NCBI GenBank assembly: GCA_964242945.1 | Contig: CAXTCF010000003.1 | Span: 8,144-72,143 of the forward strand | Reading direction: 5' to 3' | Origin: Mesorhizobium_B sp964242945 | GTDB lineage: Bacteria > Pseudomonadota > Alphaproteobacteria > Rhizobiales > Rhizobiaceae | DNA: 64,000 nucleotides | In this document: positions 52,001 to 60,289 of the stretch, one piece after another | Numbering within the stretch: position 1 is the stretch's first letter | Layout: each line of letters starts with the position of its first letter | Made by a program: the position numbers and the translations under genes | The notes under the pieces: generated by a model | Databases searched by the model: none | Seen by the model: only the letters and a program-made list of their open reading frames with translations | Told to the model about the DNA's origin: nothing

Positions 52001-52925
52001 CGTGCCGGTCTGACCGGGCCCAAGCGTGAAGATGTAAGTCATGCCTTTGACGAGGCTGATCGCAAACGCATCCGTATCGCCGATCGTTTCGATGCTGCCG
52101 CTGGCTGAACTGTTCGGCGAAAGCGAACCCACTGGGTCGCCATAGCCGCCCGCGTCATTGTAGGTGTCGGCATAGTCGTCATCGATGCCGGCCGTCGAAG
52201 CGAGCTTGTAGGTGCCGGTCTGGCTGCTGAAGCTGGCGTTGGCGTAGAGGTAGTAGGTGCCTGTCGCGGTGGCCTTGAACTGGATGGTGGCGGGATCGGT
52301 TGTGCCACTGCCGCTGGCGCTGGTGATGCTGCCGCCGGCGCTGTCCCTGAGATAGAGGCCGTACTGCGCCAAGCTCGCGCCGGTCTGACCGGGCCCAAGC
52401 GTGAACGTGTAGGTCATGCCTTTGACGAGGCTGATCGCAAACGCATCCGTGTCGCCGATCGTCTCGATGCTGCCGCTGACCGAACTGTTCGGTGAGAGCG
52501 AGCCCACTGGGTCGCCATAGCCGCCCGCGTCGTTGTAGGTGTCGGCGAAATCGTCGTCGATGCCGGCCGTCGAGGACACCGTGTAAGTGCCGGTCTGGCC
52601 GCTGAAGCTCGCATTGGCGTAAAGATAATAAGCGCCGGTCGTGGTGGCCTTGAACTGGATGGTGGCGGGATCGGTTGTGCCGCTGGAGCCGGAGCAGGGG
52701 TTGGTGGCGCCCCCGAAGTNNNNNNNNNNNNNNGAGGCCGTACTGCGACAGCGATGCGCCGGTCTGGCCTGCACCAAGCCTGAACGTATAGGTCATGCCC
52801 TTCACGAGCGAGAAGCGGAAGGCATCCACGTCGCCCGCAATTTCGATAGTTCCCGAAATGGAATTGCCCGGTGTTACGCTCGGCACATTCGCGTCGTTGT
52901 AGGAATTGCCATAGTCGTCGGCCAT
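49035..52925 (-). CDS. Large protein of about ten tandem PPC-like repeats (interrupted by two assembly gaps)
   Basis: From the ATG at 52925 to the stop at 49035 the minus strand encodes about 1250 residues in ten repeats of 115-125 residues. Each repeat starts DDYxDxxND, has a G-x-I-E-x-x-GD-x-DAF core and an MTYTFxLGxGQTG strand, and ends with FTATTTGAYYLYANAS-like and GTYxLS segments, a PPC-type (pre-peptidase C-terminal) beta-sandwich. It has no Sec signal; the acidic, Gly/Ser/Thr-rich composition and hydrophobic end SIFDLA suit type I secretion, with no protease domain visible. Repeats 1-6 are near copies, 7-10 diverge. Frames differ either side of gaps at 49562-49661 and 52720-52733, which I treat as assembly faults. 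Adhesin or surface binding is inference. Confidence 0.85.
49562..49661. other. Assembly gap (100 N) inside the repeat gene
   Basis: Exactly 100 N, the usual mark for a gap of unknown size. Bases 49507-49561 to the left and 49662-49716 to the right are the same 55 bases, so the flanking contigs probably overlap. Joining them removes 155 bases and restores a single frame through repeat 9. Confidence 0.95.
52720..52733. other. Assembly gap (14 N) in the first repeat, with corrupted flank
   Basis: A 14-N stretch where the reading frame changes. Bases 52681-52719 encode GGATNPCSGSSGTTD where sibling repeats have GGSITSASGSGTTD-like sequence, with G/C-biased substitutions like those in soxB; the sequence here cannot be trusted. 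Confidence 0.9.
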
Positions 52926-53237
52926 CGCCCTGCCCTCCCCGCCGCGATGCGGCCACCCCAATCAGCGCCAAGCCCCAGGCGCACGGTTTTGCCCAAAATC
53001 CGAGCATCATTGCGCAATTAGGCTGCGATCATGACGTAACGTGAATTTAATGTCTATTGTGACTGGAAAATTTCAACCAGTGATACAACAGACAAAGCGC
53101 GGAGGTTAATCGCGCTTTGGCCGGTCATGCCCGGCAGCAGTCGCCGACGCGCCTGAGCCAGATCGGAACCAGCCGGGGTGGACGGATCCAACCGGCGGAT
53201 GGCAGTTCATGCCGATGCTTGGCGAGCAAGGAAGTAT
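52926..53237. other. Intergenic region upstream of the repeat gene, with a hairpin
   Basis: These 312 bases hold no gene that I can support. The centre (about 53030-53100) is richer in A/T than the surroundings and probably contains the minus-strand promoter of the repeat-protein gene; I could not assign -35/-10 boxes with confidence. CAAAGCGCG (53093-53101) and CGCGCTTTG (53111-53119) form a perfect nine-base stem with a nine-base loop, without a clear T tract, so it could be a weak terminator for tRNA-Lys transcription or a structured leader. Confidence 0.5.
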
Positions 53238-53313
<76 letters not shown>

Positions 53314-53423
53314 GCGCGTCCCGAAAAGGGGACGTCGATGAGCGGGCATATAAAGCCGGGTTCCAGCCGTGTCCAGCCCTGCCGGCGCCGTTTCCCGACG
53401 CTTTGCGGGAGACTGGAGGCCGA

Positions 53424-54152
53424 TCAGTCGAAGGCTTGGCGCGCTCGGCCAAGGTGCCAGCGGACCAGTCCCGCCATATGCGGCATCAGGCCGTCCGGAA
53501 GGTCGTCCGCGCTGCGGATGATCACGGGCCCTGCGATCTCCGGGTCGGCCTCGCGCGCGGCGAAGCCGGCGATCCCCGCTGCGATGGTTTCTGCCGGTTC
53601 GGGCAGGAAGTAGCGGCGGAAGATCGCTGTACCCGCAACGTCGGACCAGATGTGGAAGCCCGGTTCGCAGCGTGCGCCCGCAAGATCGATGCCGGTCTCC
53701 TCCCGCACCTCGCGCTCCATGTTGAAGGGCAGGTCCACCTGGCCATCGCGGAAGTCGCAACGCTCGAACGAGCCCGCGGCAAAGTAGATACGGCCGGCAT
53801 TGACCGTGTGGCCGCCCATCCGGATGGCAACCAGCGCGTTGTCCGACGAGACCAGCGCGGCATGGGCGAAGGCGTGATCCGCCGAAGGGAGCGGGCGCAG
53901 CCGGCGCCAGAGAAGGAAGGCGGAGTAACGCACGAGATGGCAGGCCCCTTCGAGCCGCCGCGCGGAGTAACGCAGATGCGAAAGCAGCATCACTTCGCCG
54001 TCGAACAGCGCCGGCTTTTCCGCCCGCTCCCGCTGCCAGTTCGCGGCGATCGCCGCTGCGTTCTCTTCCGCGAAGGGGTGCGGCCCGGGCTGAAGGCGGA
54101 TGTCCACCGCATCGACCGGCAGGATGAGCCCACGCGGGATATCGAACGGCAT
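53424..54152 (-). CDS. Nudix hydrolase
   Basis: A 242-residue protein with the Nudix box located around GQVDLPFNMEREVREETGIDL, the REVREETG core of GX5EX7REUXEEXGU, though the Gly-to-Arg spacing is slightly unusual. The N-terminal part (DIPRGLILPVDAVDIRLQPGPHPF) and the LVSSDNALVAIRMGGHTVNAGRIYFAAGSFE strand resemble RppH-unlike, larger hydrolases of nucleoside-diphosphate derivatives. It begins six bases after the EEP-family stop, so the two genes are likely cotranscribed. The exact pyrophosphate substrate is not known. Confidence 0.88.
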   Translation of the reverse strand: MPFDIPRGLILPVDAVDIRLQPGPHPFAEENAAAIAANWQRERAEKPALFDGEVMLLSHLRYSARRLEGACHLVRYSAFLLWRRLRPLPSADHAFAHAALVSSDNALVAIRMGGHTVNAGRIYFAAGSFERCDFRDGQVDLPFNMEREVREETGIDLAGARCEPGFHIWSDVAGTAIFRRYFLPEPAETIAAGIAGFAAREADPEIAGPVIIRSADDLPDGLMPHMAGLVRWHLGRARQAFD

Positions 54153-54158
54153 CGGCGA

Positions 54159-55262
54159 TCAGCCCAAAGACAGGGTGATGGCGACCGGACAGTGATCGGA
54201 GGCCTTGGGCCGGTCCCAACCGGCGCGGGGCAAGCGCGGCACCTCCTGCCCCGGCGGAAAAGGCGTGCGCCAGGGCTGCCCGGACCGCACGATATCCGGC
54301 ACGGCGTCTGCGTTCTTGGCCGCCAAGCCCGGCGAAAGGAGGATGTAATCCAGCTGGCACAAATGGCGTTCGCCGGGGCCTCGCGTATGAAACAGCGTCC
54401 ATCGGTCGTTTACGGGGCGGCGCTCTACAGCGTTCACCGCAAAACCGTCCGCCAGCCAGACGTTCAAAGCGGACTGCGCCTCCGCGATAGGTTGGAACGT
54501 GTAGTTCCCGATGTCGCCGCCGCCTACCAAGACACGCTCGCGGTAATCGTTGCAGTCGCCGCAGATCGCCCAATCGGCATGCGCGACATCTCCACCGAAG
54601 CGCTGCTCCACCAGCAGCCGGACGGCTTTGGCTTCCGCCGTGCGCAGCGGCATGGAAGCCTCCCGGCCGTCCGCGCCGCGTCCCGCCATGGATTTAAGGT
54701 GCAGCAGAAAGAGCGTCAGCGGCTTGCCGCCGACCTTCAGGTCCACGACGAAGCAGTCGCGGCGGAAGATGCGCTCTTTCGGCCCGAAGCCGGCCGCCGC
54801 CAGTTCGGGCGTGTGCAGGCCCAACTCGGCAAAGGTAAGCTCCGCGTGGCTGCGCATTTCTACAACTTCGATCGGCTCGCCATCGGCTGTCGCGTCGCGC
54901 AGCATCAAGGCCACGTCGATGCCGCGAACGTCATTGCCGGTCGAGACGAGCTTGCGGCGATAGCCCCGCCCGATCATCTTGTAGAGATAATTGTATTCGA
55001 AGGCGCCGAGGGCTGCCTCGTCGTCCACTTCCTGGAGGCAGACGATGTCGCCCTGCGTTGCGGCGAGCGCCAGCGCCGTCAGCTGCCGGTTGTCGTCCGT
55101 TTGCGCGACGGCCCTGGCGCTTTCCAGCTCACGAAACTGTGCTTCGTCTCCGATGGAGTAGAGGGAAAGCGAGCGATCAAGGTTCATCCGGTTGTGAAAG
55201 CCGGAAAAATCGAAGCGGCGGAGGAGGTTCTCCACATTGAAGGTCGCAAGGCGGAAGGGCAT
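54159..55262 (-). CDS. Endonuclease/exonuclease/phosphatase (EEP) family protein
   Basis: The 367-residue protein has the EEP fold: MPFRLATFNVENLLRRFD (start, with Asn ligand), VCLQEVDDEAALG with the metal Glu, AICGDCNDYRERV with the GDxN motif, and SDHCPVAITL with the catalytic His at the C-terminus. Members hydrolyse nucleic-acid or phospho-diester bonds. The ATG at 55262 was chosen over a start 12 codons upstream because the family begins directly with the strand. It has no signal peptide. It is followed six bases later by the Nudix gene. Confidence 0.9.
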   Translation of the reverse strand: MPFRLATFNVENLLRRFDFSGFHNRMNLDRSLSLYSIGDEAQFRELESARAVAQTDDNRQLTALALAATQGDIVCLQEVDDEAALGAFEYNYLYKMIGRGYRRKLVSTGNDVRGIDVALMLRDATADGEPIEVVEMRSHAELTFAELGLHTPELAAAGFGPKERIFRRDCFVVDLKVGGKPLTLFLLHLKSMAGRGADGREASMPLRTAEAKAVRLLVEQRFGGDVAHADWAICGDCNDYRERVLVGGGDIGNYTFQPIAEAQSALNVWLADGFAVNAVERRPVNDRWTLFHTRGPGERHLCQLDYILLSPGLAAKNADAVPDIVRSGQPWRTPFPPGQEVPRLPRAGWDRPKASDHCPVAITLSLG

Positions 55263-55341
55263 CGCGGCTTCTTTGCCCCGACACCCCGGCGAAAACAAGC
55301 GCTTCTCTACAACCCGCCGATGAACGAATGGGAACGATTCG

Positions 55342-55409
55342 GTTCAGCGTCCGTTCAGGACGCAGGTTTCATTCCGGTTCCTGTTTGGTTCCAAATCGCT
55401 GGAACCGGA
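55342..55409 (+). promoter_or_regulatory. Repeat-rich leader of the BA14K gene
   Basis: GTTCAG occurs at 55342-55347 and 55353-55358, 11 bases apart, about one helical turn, as at many OmpR-type response-regulator sites. Downstream, TCCGGTTCC (55373-55381) and GGTTCC (55387-55392) can each pair with GGAACCGGA (55401-55409), giving two mutually exclusive hairpins. The regulator is not identifiable from sequence. Confidence 0.4.
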
Positions 55410-55429
55410 TGTTTCGGGAGAACAAGAAG

Positions 55430-55936
55430 ATGAAGACCGGACTTTTTTCCACCGCGCGGCGATGGGCTGCTGCTCTCGGCATGGCCGCGGCCGTGACCGC
55501 GCCGACGCTTTCTACCCAGGCTCTTGCCGCGCCGTTCGTACCGCTAGCCCAGGCTAGCGTTCCCGCCGCACCTGAGGCTGGTGTGGTGCAGGTTCGTGAT
55601 CACAGCAACGGCCGGCGCTACTATCGCCACGGCGGTTGGGATCGCGGCCGCTACTACCGTCACCGGCACCACCGCAATGACGGCCTGGCGCTCGGCCTTG
55701 GTCTCGGCATCGGTTTGCCGCTTGCCTACCTCGCCACACGGCCATCCTACAATTATGCTCCTTATGGCTATGACGACGGCTACTATGTGCGCCGCGTGCC
55801 GCGCCCGGTTTACCAGGGCTACGGCAATCGCCACGTGAGCTGGTGCTACAATCGCTATCGGTCCTACCGGGCGTATGACAACACCTTCCAGCCGAACCAT
55901 GGGCGCCGCCAGCAGTGCTATTCGCCCTTCAGCTGA
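55430..55936 (+). CDS. BA14K-family protein
   Basis: The 168-residue exported protein starts at the ATG 55430, preceded by GGGAG. A signal peptide ends near LSTQALA, followed by a His/Tyr/Arg-rich basic stretch (RRYYRHGGWDRGRYYRHRHH), one membrane-like segment (LALGLGLGIGLPLAYLA) and the C-terminal BA14K block WCYNRYRSYRAYDNTFQP. The family, first described in Brucella as an immunoreactive lectin-like antigen, is restricted mostly to rhizobia and relatives. The 100-base leader contains spaced GTTCAG repeats and alternative hairpins. A strong terminator follows the stop by about 30 bases. Confidence 0.92.
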   Translation: MKTGLFSTARRWAAALGMAAAVTAPTLSTQALAAPFVPLAQASVPAAPEAGVVQVRDHSNGRRYYRHGGWDRGRYYRHRHHRNDGLALGLGLGIGLPLAYLATRPSYNYAPYGYDDGYYVRRVPRPVYQGYGNRHVSWCYNRYRSYRAYDNTFQPNHGRRQQCYSPFS

Positions 55937-55966
55937 GCGCCGGCAGGTAAAGGCTGGAATGGAAAG

Positions 55967-55999
55967 AAAAAACCCGGAGAGTATCGCTCCGGGTTTTTT
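55967..55999. terminator. Strong bidirectional intrinsic terminator
   Basis: AACCCGGAG (55971-55979), a seven-base loop, CTCCGGGTT (55987-55995) and six T on the 3-prime side, with six A before the stem, give an A-stem-T structure that can stop both the BA14K transcript and the ilvC transcript arriving from the right. Confidence 0.9.
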
Positions 56000-56017
56000 G
56001 CATTTGCGGAATCGTCT

Positions 56018-56053
56018 TTAGTTCTTGGCCCCGTCCGCCCGCTTGTTCTTGGC
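56018..56053 (-). repeat. Short duplicate of the ilvC 3-prime end
   Basis: Read on the minus strand, AKNKRADGAKN followed by TAA parallels the true IlvC end AKNKLVDKAKN. The two 33-base stretches match at 28 positions and lie exactly 100 bases apart. It seems to be a relic of partial tandem duplication of the gene end; no start or complete gene is attached. Confidence 0.6.
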
Positions 56054-56117
56054 GTTTTCCGCGCAATCCGTATCGCCAAAGGCGCGAGGATGCGCAAATA
56101 GGGGCTGTGGATCGCCT

Positions 56118-57137
56118 TCAGTTCTTCGCCTTGTCCACCAGCTTGTTCTTGGCGATCCACGGCATCATGCCGCGCAGCTTCTCGCCGACCTGCTCGATCT
56201 GGTGGCTGTCGTTCATCCGGCGGATGCCCTTGAAGCGCGCAAGGCCCGAACGGTACTCCTGCATCCATTCGGACGTGAACTTGCCGGTCTGGATGTCCTT
56301 CAACACCCGCTTCATCTCGGCCTTGGTTTCGGCCGTGATGATGCGTGGGCCGGAAACGTACTCGCCCCACTCCGCGGTGTTGGAGATGGAATAGTTCATG
56401 TTGGCGATGCCGCCTTCGTAGATCAGATCGACGATCAGCTTCACCTCGTGCAGGCACTCGAAATAGGCCATCTCCGGCGCATAGCCGGCTTCCACCAGCG
56501 TCTCGAAACCGGCGCGGATCAGTTCCACCAAGCCGCCGCAGAGCACCACCTGCTCGCCGAACAGATCGGTTTCGCATTCTTCCTTGAAGTTCGTCTCGAT
56601 GATGCCGGAGCGCCCGCCGCCGACGCCGCAGGCGTAGGACAGGCCGAGATCGAGGGCGTTGCCGCTGGCGTCCTGATGCACGGCGACGAGGCACGGAACG
56701 CCGCCGCCCTTCTGGTACTCGCCGCGCACCGTATGGCCTGGCCCCTTCGGGGCAACCATCAGCACATCCACCGACGATTTCGGCTCGATCAAACCGAAAT
56801 GCACGTTGAGCCCGTGGGCGAAGGCGATCGCCGCGCCGTCCCGGATGTTCGGTGCGATTTCGTTCTTGTAAATGTCGGCCTGAAGCTCGTCGGGCGTGGC
56901 CATCATCATCAGGTCGGCCCACTTGGCGGCTTCCGCCACCGTCATCACTTTCAGCCTGTCCGCTTCGACCTTCTTGGCCGTCGGCGAACCCTGCTTGAGA
57001 CCGACGGCGATTTCCGCCACGCCGGAGTCCTTCAGATTCAGCGCATGCGCTCTGCCCTGGCTGCCATAGCCGATGACGGCAACCTTCTTGCCTTTGATGA
57101 GGTTCAGATCGGCATCCCGATCGTAGTAAACGCGCAT
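56118..57137 (-). CDS. ilvC: Ketol-acid reductoisomerase
   Basis: The 339-residue class I KARI converts acetolactate to dihydroxy-isovalerate (NADPH, magnesium) in valine, leucine and isoleucine synthesis. The NADPH fold is AVIGYGSQGRAHALNLKDSG at about 19-38; the metal-binding residues are in ETDLFGEQVVLCGG and FECLHEVKLIVDLIYEGG. The start MRVYYDRDADLNLI is usual. No leader peptide was seen upstream. The gene is complete; a 33-base copy of its 3-prime end follows 100 bases later. Confidence 0.97.
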   Translation of the reverse strand: MRVYYDRDADLNLIKGKKVAVIGYGSQGRAHALNLKDSGVAEIAVGLKQGSPTAKKVEADRLKVMTVAEAAKWADLMMMATPDELQADIYKNEIAPNIRDGAAIAFAHGLNVHFGLIEPKSSVDVLMVAPKGPGHTVRGEYQKGGGVPCLVAVHQDASGNALDLGLSYACGVGGGRSGIIETNFKEECETDLFGEQVVLCGGLVELIRAGFETLVEAGYAPEMAYFECLHEVKLIVDLIYEGGIANMNYSISNTAEWGEYVSGPRIITAETKAEMKRVLKDIQTGKFTSEWMQEYRSGLARFKGIRRMNDSHQIEQVGEKLRGMMPWIAKNKLVDKAKN

Positions 57138-57261
57138 GAGCTTTCCTTATGTCTCGTGTCTGAATGCCCTAGCGAAGCTCTTATCGCGAGGCAACTCACT
57201 TGCCGAGGCGGCATCCTTGCAATTAGATGGTGCAATCACGTTTTTCGGGCATCTGGGGACA

Positions 57262-57525
57262 ATGGCTAAAACACCACGAGAATTTACCTTCAAACTCACT
57301 GAAACGGAGGCAGCAGAACTGGCCGCCCCATCTGGACAAGGTGGCCATCAAAATCTACACAAGCGTCTTCTAGAGGAACTTGCGGATGGCAACCGCACTG
57401 TCACGTTTGATGATCAAGAGCTAGGTGAGCTTATCCGCTATGCAACGCAGTATGGCAGTGGCGGATTTCAGGGAAGGCTCCGCAGAGCCTTCCGGCGGTC
57501 CATTAATGAGCTTTTTCAGAATTAA
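57262..57525 (+). CDS. Small protein of unknown function in low-GC segment
   Basis: The 87-residue protein (MAKTPREFTFKLTETEAAEL at the start; LLEELADGNRTVTFDDQELGELIRYA in the middle) is predicted helical, acidic-basic alternating, with a Gly-rich then Arg-rich end. I recognise no family. GGGGA precedes the ATG. Its base composition, like that of the methyltransferase that converges on it with a four-base stop overlap, is clearly lower in G+C than the surrounding genes, suggesting joint acquisition. A role as partner or regulator of the methyltransferase is only a guess. Confidence 0.7.
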   Translation: MAKTPREFTFKLTETEAAELAAPSGQGGHQNLHKRLLEELADGNRTVTFDDQELGELIRYATQYGSGGFQGRLRRAFRRSINELFQN

Positions 57526-58100
57526 TTAGCATAGCTTCGGCGAAAAATAGTGATCCCACGAAATCTGTGGTTGGTTGACTTCCACATCCCGATAGTAGCT
57601 TCAATTTGAAAAAAGTCTTTTCTATACATTGGAAGAACTTGGTCGAGCCATACGACATGCGCCCCGATAGGTAATCTTTGTAGCGCCTTCAACACCTTGT
57701 TTCTACTAACCATACTGGTGCCATAGTGCTCGCAGTCTTCAATACTATAGGGAGGATCAGCAAGCACAAGGTCATATCTATCAAGCGGCACGTCCAAAAG
57801 TGTTTGCGCGTCATCAACGTATGTCGGATTGAGAGCTGAATTTAAATCTACAGTGTCGCCAGGAAATTCCTGTGTATCTACTTTGCCACTAAATAAATGG
57901 AGGGTGCGCTTCTTTTCTGGAAACAAAGCTTTGACCCTTCGCAGGTAACCTGCTGGGTAGCCGCCGTAGTAGGTGGATTTTACGCGATAATCATTTCCCA
58001 TGATCCACGTGCCTACAATACGACCGTCTTCAGCCATAAAAAGGCTCTTTGGAAAGCCAGTCTGCCTGCTGTAGTTGTCTATTCGATCATCCCAATCCAT
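57522..58100 (-). CDS. DNA adenine methyltransferase-like protein (DPPY motif)
   Basis: A 192-residue SAM-dependent methyltransferase candidate: SAM motif LHLFSG at about 67-72 and the amino-methyltransferase tetrad ADPPYS at 114-119, then VLKALQRLPIGAHVVWLDQ. No restriction enzyme or specificity subunit lies nearby. The ATG at 58100 has AAGGAG six bases upstream; a TTG two codons earlier is weaker. It shares low G+C with its convergent neighbour. N6-adenine methylation is the likely reaction but an RNA or other target is possible; phage-borne orphan methyltransferases look similar. Confidence 0.82.
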   Translation of the reverse strand: MDWDDRIDNYSRQTGFPKSLFMAEDGRIVGTWIMGNDYRVKSTYYGGYPAGYLRRVKALFPEKKRTLHLFSGKVDTQEFPGDTVDLNSALNPTYVDDAQTLLDVPLDRYDLVLADPPYSIEDCEHYGTSMVSRNKVLKALQRLPIGAHVVWLDQVLPMYRKDFFQIEATIGMWKSTNHRFRGITIFRRSYAN

Positions 58101-58336
58101 CTGCAACTCCTTAAAGTGGTAGGAGCGGCATAGAAAAAAAGCTCAAGAAGTACCAGCCCTAGCGGCTGCGACAAATGTACGCGGCTGTTACGGGCGAGCC
58201 ACTTGGTTTGCTCCTGCCGAAATTCGTGCTGATGTGATGCGCGGAAGAGAAGCTTCTTGTGAAGGCAGCGCGTCGAGCCCGACCTCAGATAAGTCTTGCA
58301 AATGAAGGGTTGAGAGACGACCGCAGGGCAGTCGCG

Positions 58337-60160
58337 TCACCGCCGGCTGCGCCGTTCGCTCCTTGACGGCTCAACTCCGCCTGCATCAAGCGACGCGAAC
58401 TTGGAGTACCACTGCGATATCATCGACGGCACGTCTTCGGCCGCCGCCGGCTTGCCGATGAGGTAGCCTTGCGCGCAGGCGCAGCCGAACTCGCGCAGCA
58501 TGGCAAGCTGATCTGCCGTCTCCACGCCTTCGGCCGTGATGCGCATTCCGATGCTTTTGCCAAGCTCGATGATGCCTTTCACCAGATTGCGGTCGAACGG
58601 ATCGGAACAGATGTTCGCAACGAAGGATCGGTCGATCTTGATTCGGCCGACGCGGAACTGCCTGAGATGGGACAGGGAGGCATGGCCCGTGCCGAAGTCG
58701 TCCAGAGCGCAGACGATGCCGAGATCGGCCAAGCCCGCGATCGTTTCGGCCACCCGGTCGGGCTCGCGCCCTAGGAATGCTGTTTCGACGACTTCGATCT
58801 TCAGACACTCGGATGGGAGGCCATGGCGGCGCAGCGCCGTTTCCACCCGCGCAACGAGATCGGGGCGATGCAGCTGCGAGTCAGACGCATTCACGTTGAC
58901 GGCCGCCACTGGCACGCCTCGTTCGCGCCACACCTTCATGTCGCGGAGCGACGCTTCGAGCACGAAGTCGTCGATGGCAAGCGCAAGCTGGGGGTCCCGG
59001 AACGCTGCCGCGAAATCGGCGGGTGACAGCAGTCCGCGGATGGGGTGCCGCCAGCGGACCAGCGCTTCCAGCCCGCGCACCAGCCCGGTGCGCAGATCGA
59101 CGATCGCCTGATAGAACGGCAGGAGTTCGCCGTTCGCGATGGCGAGGGGCAGGTCGCGGCTGAGTTCCGAGCGCGCGTGGCGGGCTTGCCCCATCCACGC
59201 CTCGAAGAAGCGCAGTGTCGAACGGCCGCTGCGCTTGGACTCATACATGGCGGCATCAGCCGAAGCCAAAAGGGCGCCGGCATTTTCACCATCTCGGAAG
59301 GACAGGGCCGCGCCGATGCTGAGCCCGGTGCGGATGGCATGGCCGCCAACCTCGAAAGGCTCCGCTACATCAGCCGCAAGGCTGCGCAAGATGCTTTTGA
59401 ACTGGTCGCGGCTGGCGTCCGGCGGGCCCAGCAGCGCGAATTCATCCCCCGCCAGCCGCGCCGCCGTGCAGCCGGCGCTTGTCAGCCGCTCAAGGGCTTG
59501 CGCCACGCGCACGAGTATCTCGTCGCCGATTGCGTGCCCGAAGCCGTCGTTGATCCGCTTGAAATGATCGATATCGACCAGAGCGAGGTAGAACCGCCGG
59601 CCTGCGGCGAACGCGGACCCGATCTGGTCCAGCGCATAGCGCCTGTTGGCGATCTGGGTCAGCGGATCGGTGAGCGAGGTCTGCACCGCCGCATCGCGCG
59701 CGGCCCGCAATGTCTGCTCGTTGTTCTTGAGCGCGGTGATGTCCTGGCCGATCGACAGGATCCAACCCCCTTCGAGCCGCCGCTCCGTGAGCCAGAACCA
59801 GCGGCCGTCGCAGAAATCAACTTCGAAGGCGCGGAAGGCAGGCCCGTGGCGCCGCAGCCGATCGGCCTTTGCGATCCAGCCATCGATGTCGTCGGTCTTG
59901 ATCAGCGTGCCTGTGTTTGCAGCGTGGCAGGAACGGATGATCGAGCCGAAGGACGGAAAAGCCTCCGCCGCCACACACCAGGCTTCGCGGAAAGCGGTGT
60001 TGCCATAGGCTAGGATGTCGGCTGGATCGAACAGAGCGATGGCCTGCGGACCGTCGTCGATCGCGGCAAACAGGGCGTCGCGCACGGGCGCATGCTGATC
60101 CCATGTTCGGCGGCTCGATTGCCGCGGGAGCGGGCATGCCGTGTTTGGCTGATTTGACAT
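58337..60160 (-). CDS. PAS-GGDEF-EAL cyclic-di-GMP protein
   Basis: The 607-residue protein has an N-terminal PAS-like sensor (to about residue 150), a GGDEF domain with the motif LAGDEFALLG (first Gly replaced by Ala, tolerated in active cyclases) and an EAL domain with RGLEALVRWRHP, VNVNAS, KIEVVETAFLG, CALDDFGTGHASL, KIDRSF and AEGVET, the full set for phosphodiesterase activity. No inhibitory RxxD site precedes the GGDEF motif. It likely both makes and breaks c-di-GMP, or uses GGDEF as a GTP-sensing domain for the EAL. The ATG at 60160 was preferred over a TTG four codons upstream. No transmembrane segment: cytosolic. Confidence 0.92.
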   Translation of the reverse strand: MSNQPNTACPLPRQSSRRTWDQHAPVRDALFAAIDDGPQAIALFDPADILAYGNTAFREAWCVAAEAFPSFGSIIRSCHAANTGTLIKTDDIDGWIAKADRLRRHGPAFRAFEVDFCDGRWFWLTERRLEGGWILSIGQDITALKNNEQTLRAARDAAVQTSLTDPLTQIANRRYALDQIGSAFAAGRRFYLALVDIDHFKRINDGFGHAIGDEILVRVAQALERLTSAGCTAARLAGDEFALLGPPDASRDQFKSILRSLAADVAEPFEVGGHAIRTGLSIGAALSFRDGENAGALLASADAAMYESKRSGRSTLRFFEAWMGQARHARSELSRDLPLAIANGELLPFYQAIVDLRTGLVRGLEALVRWRHPIRGLLSPADFAAAFRDPQLALAIDDFVLEASLRDMKVWRERGVPVAAVNVNASDSQLHRPDLVARVETALRRHGLPSECLKIEVVETAFLGREPDRVAETIAGLADLGIVCALDDFGTGHASLSHLRQFRVGRIKIDRSFVANICSDPFDRNLVKGIIELGKSIGMRITAEGVETADQLAMLREFGCACAQGYLIGKPAAAEDVPSMISQWYSKFASLDAGGVEPSRSERRSRR

Positions 60161-60289
60161 CCTGAGCAGCAACCTGCCGCAAGATGATTGCTAAGGTGTT
60201 GCGATTGCCGACTGAAAAGCCGGCGGTGGGAAGCCCGGCTTTTCGCAGCGTGGGGATGCTTTCGCCTGCTCACCGCACGGTGCGGCGGC

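Noticed and set aside
49035..52925. CRISPR array or noncoding satellite
   Set aside because: Repeat period is about 350-375 bases, units diverge at synonymous and nonsynonymous sites and keep a protein frame; no short direct repeats with unique spacers.
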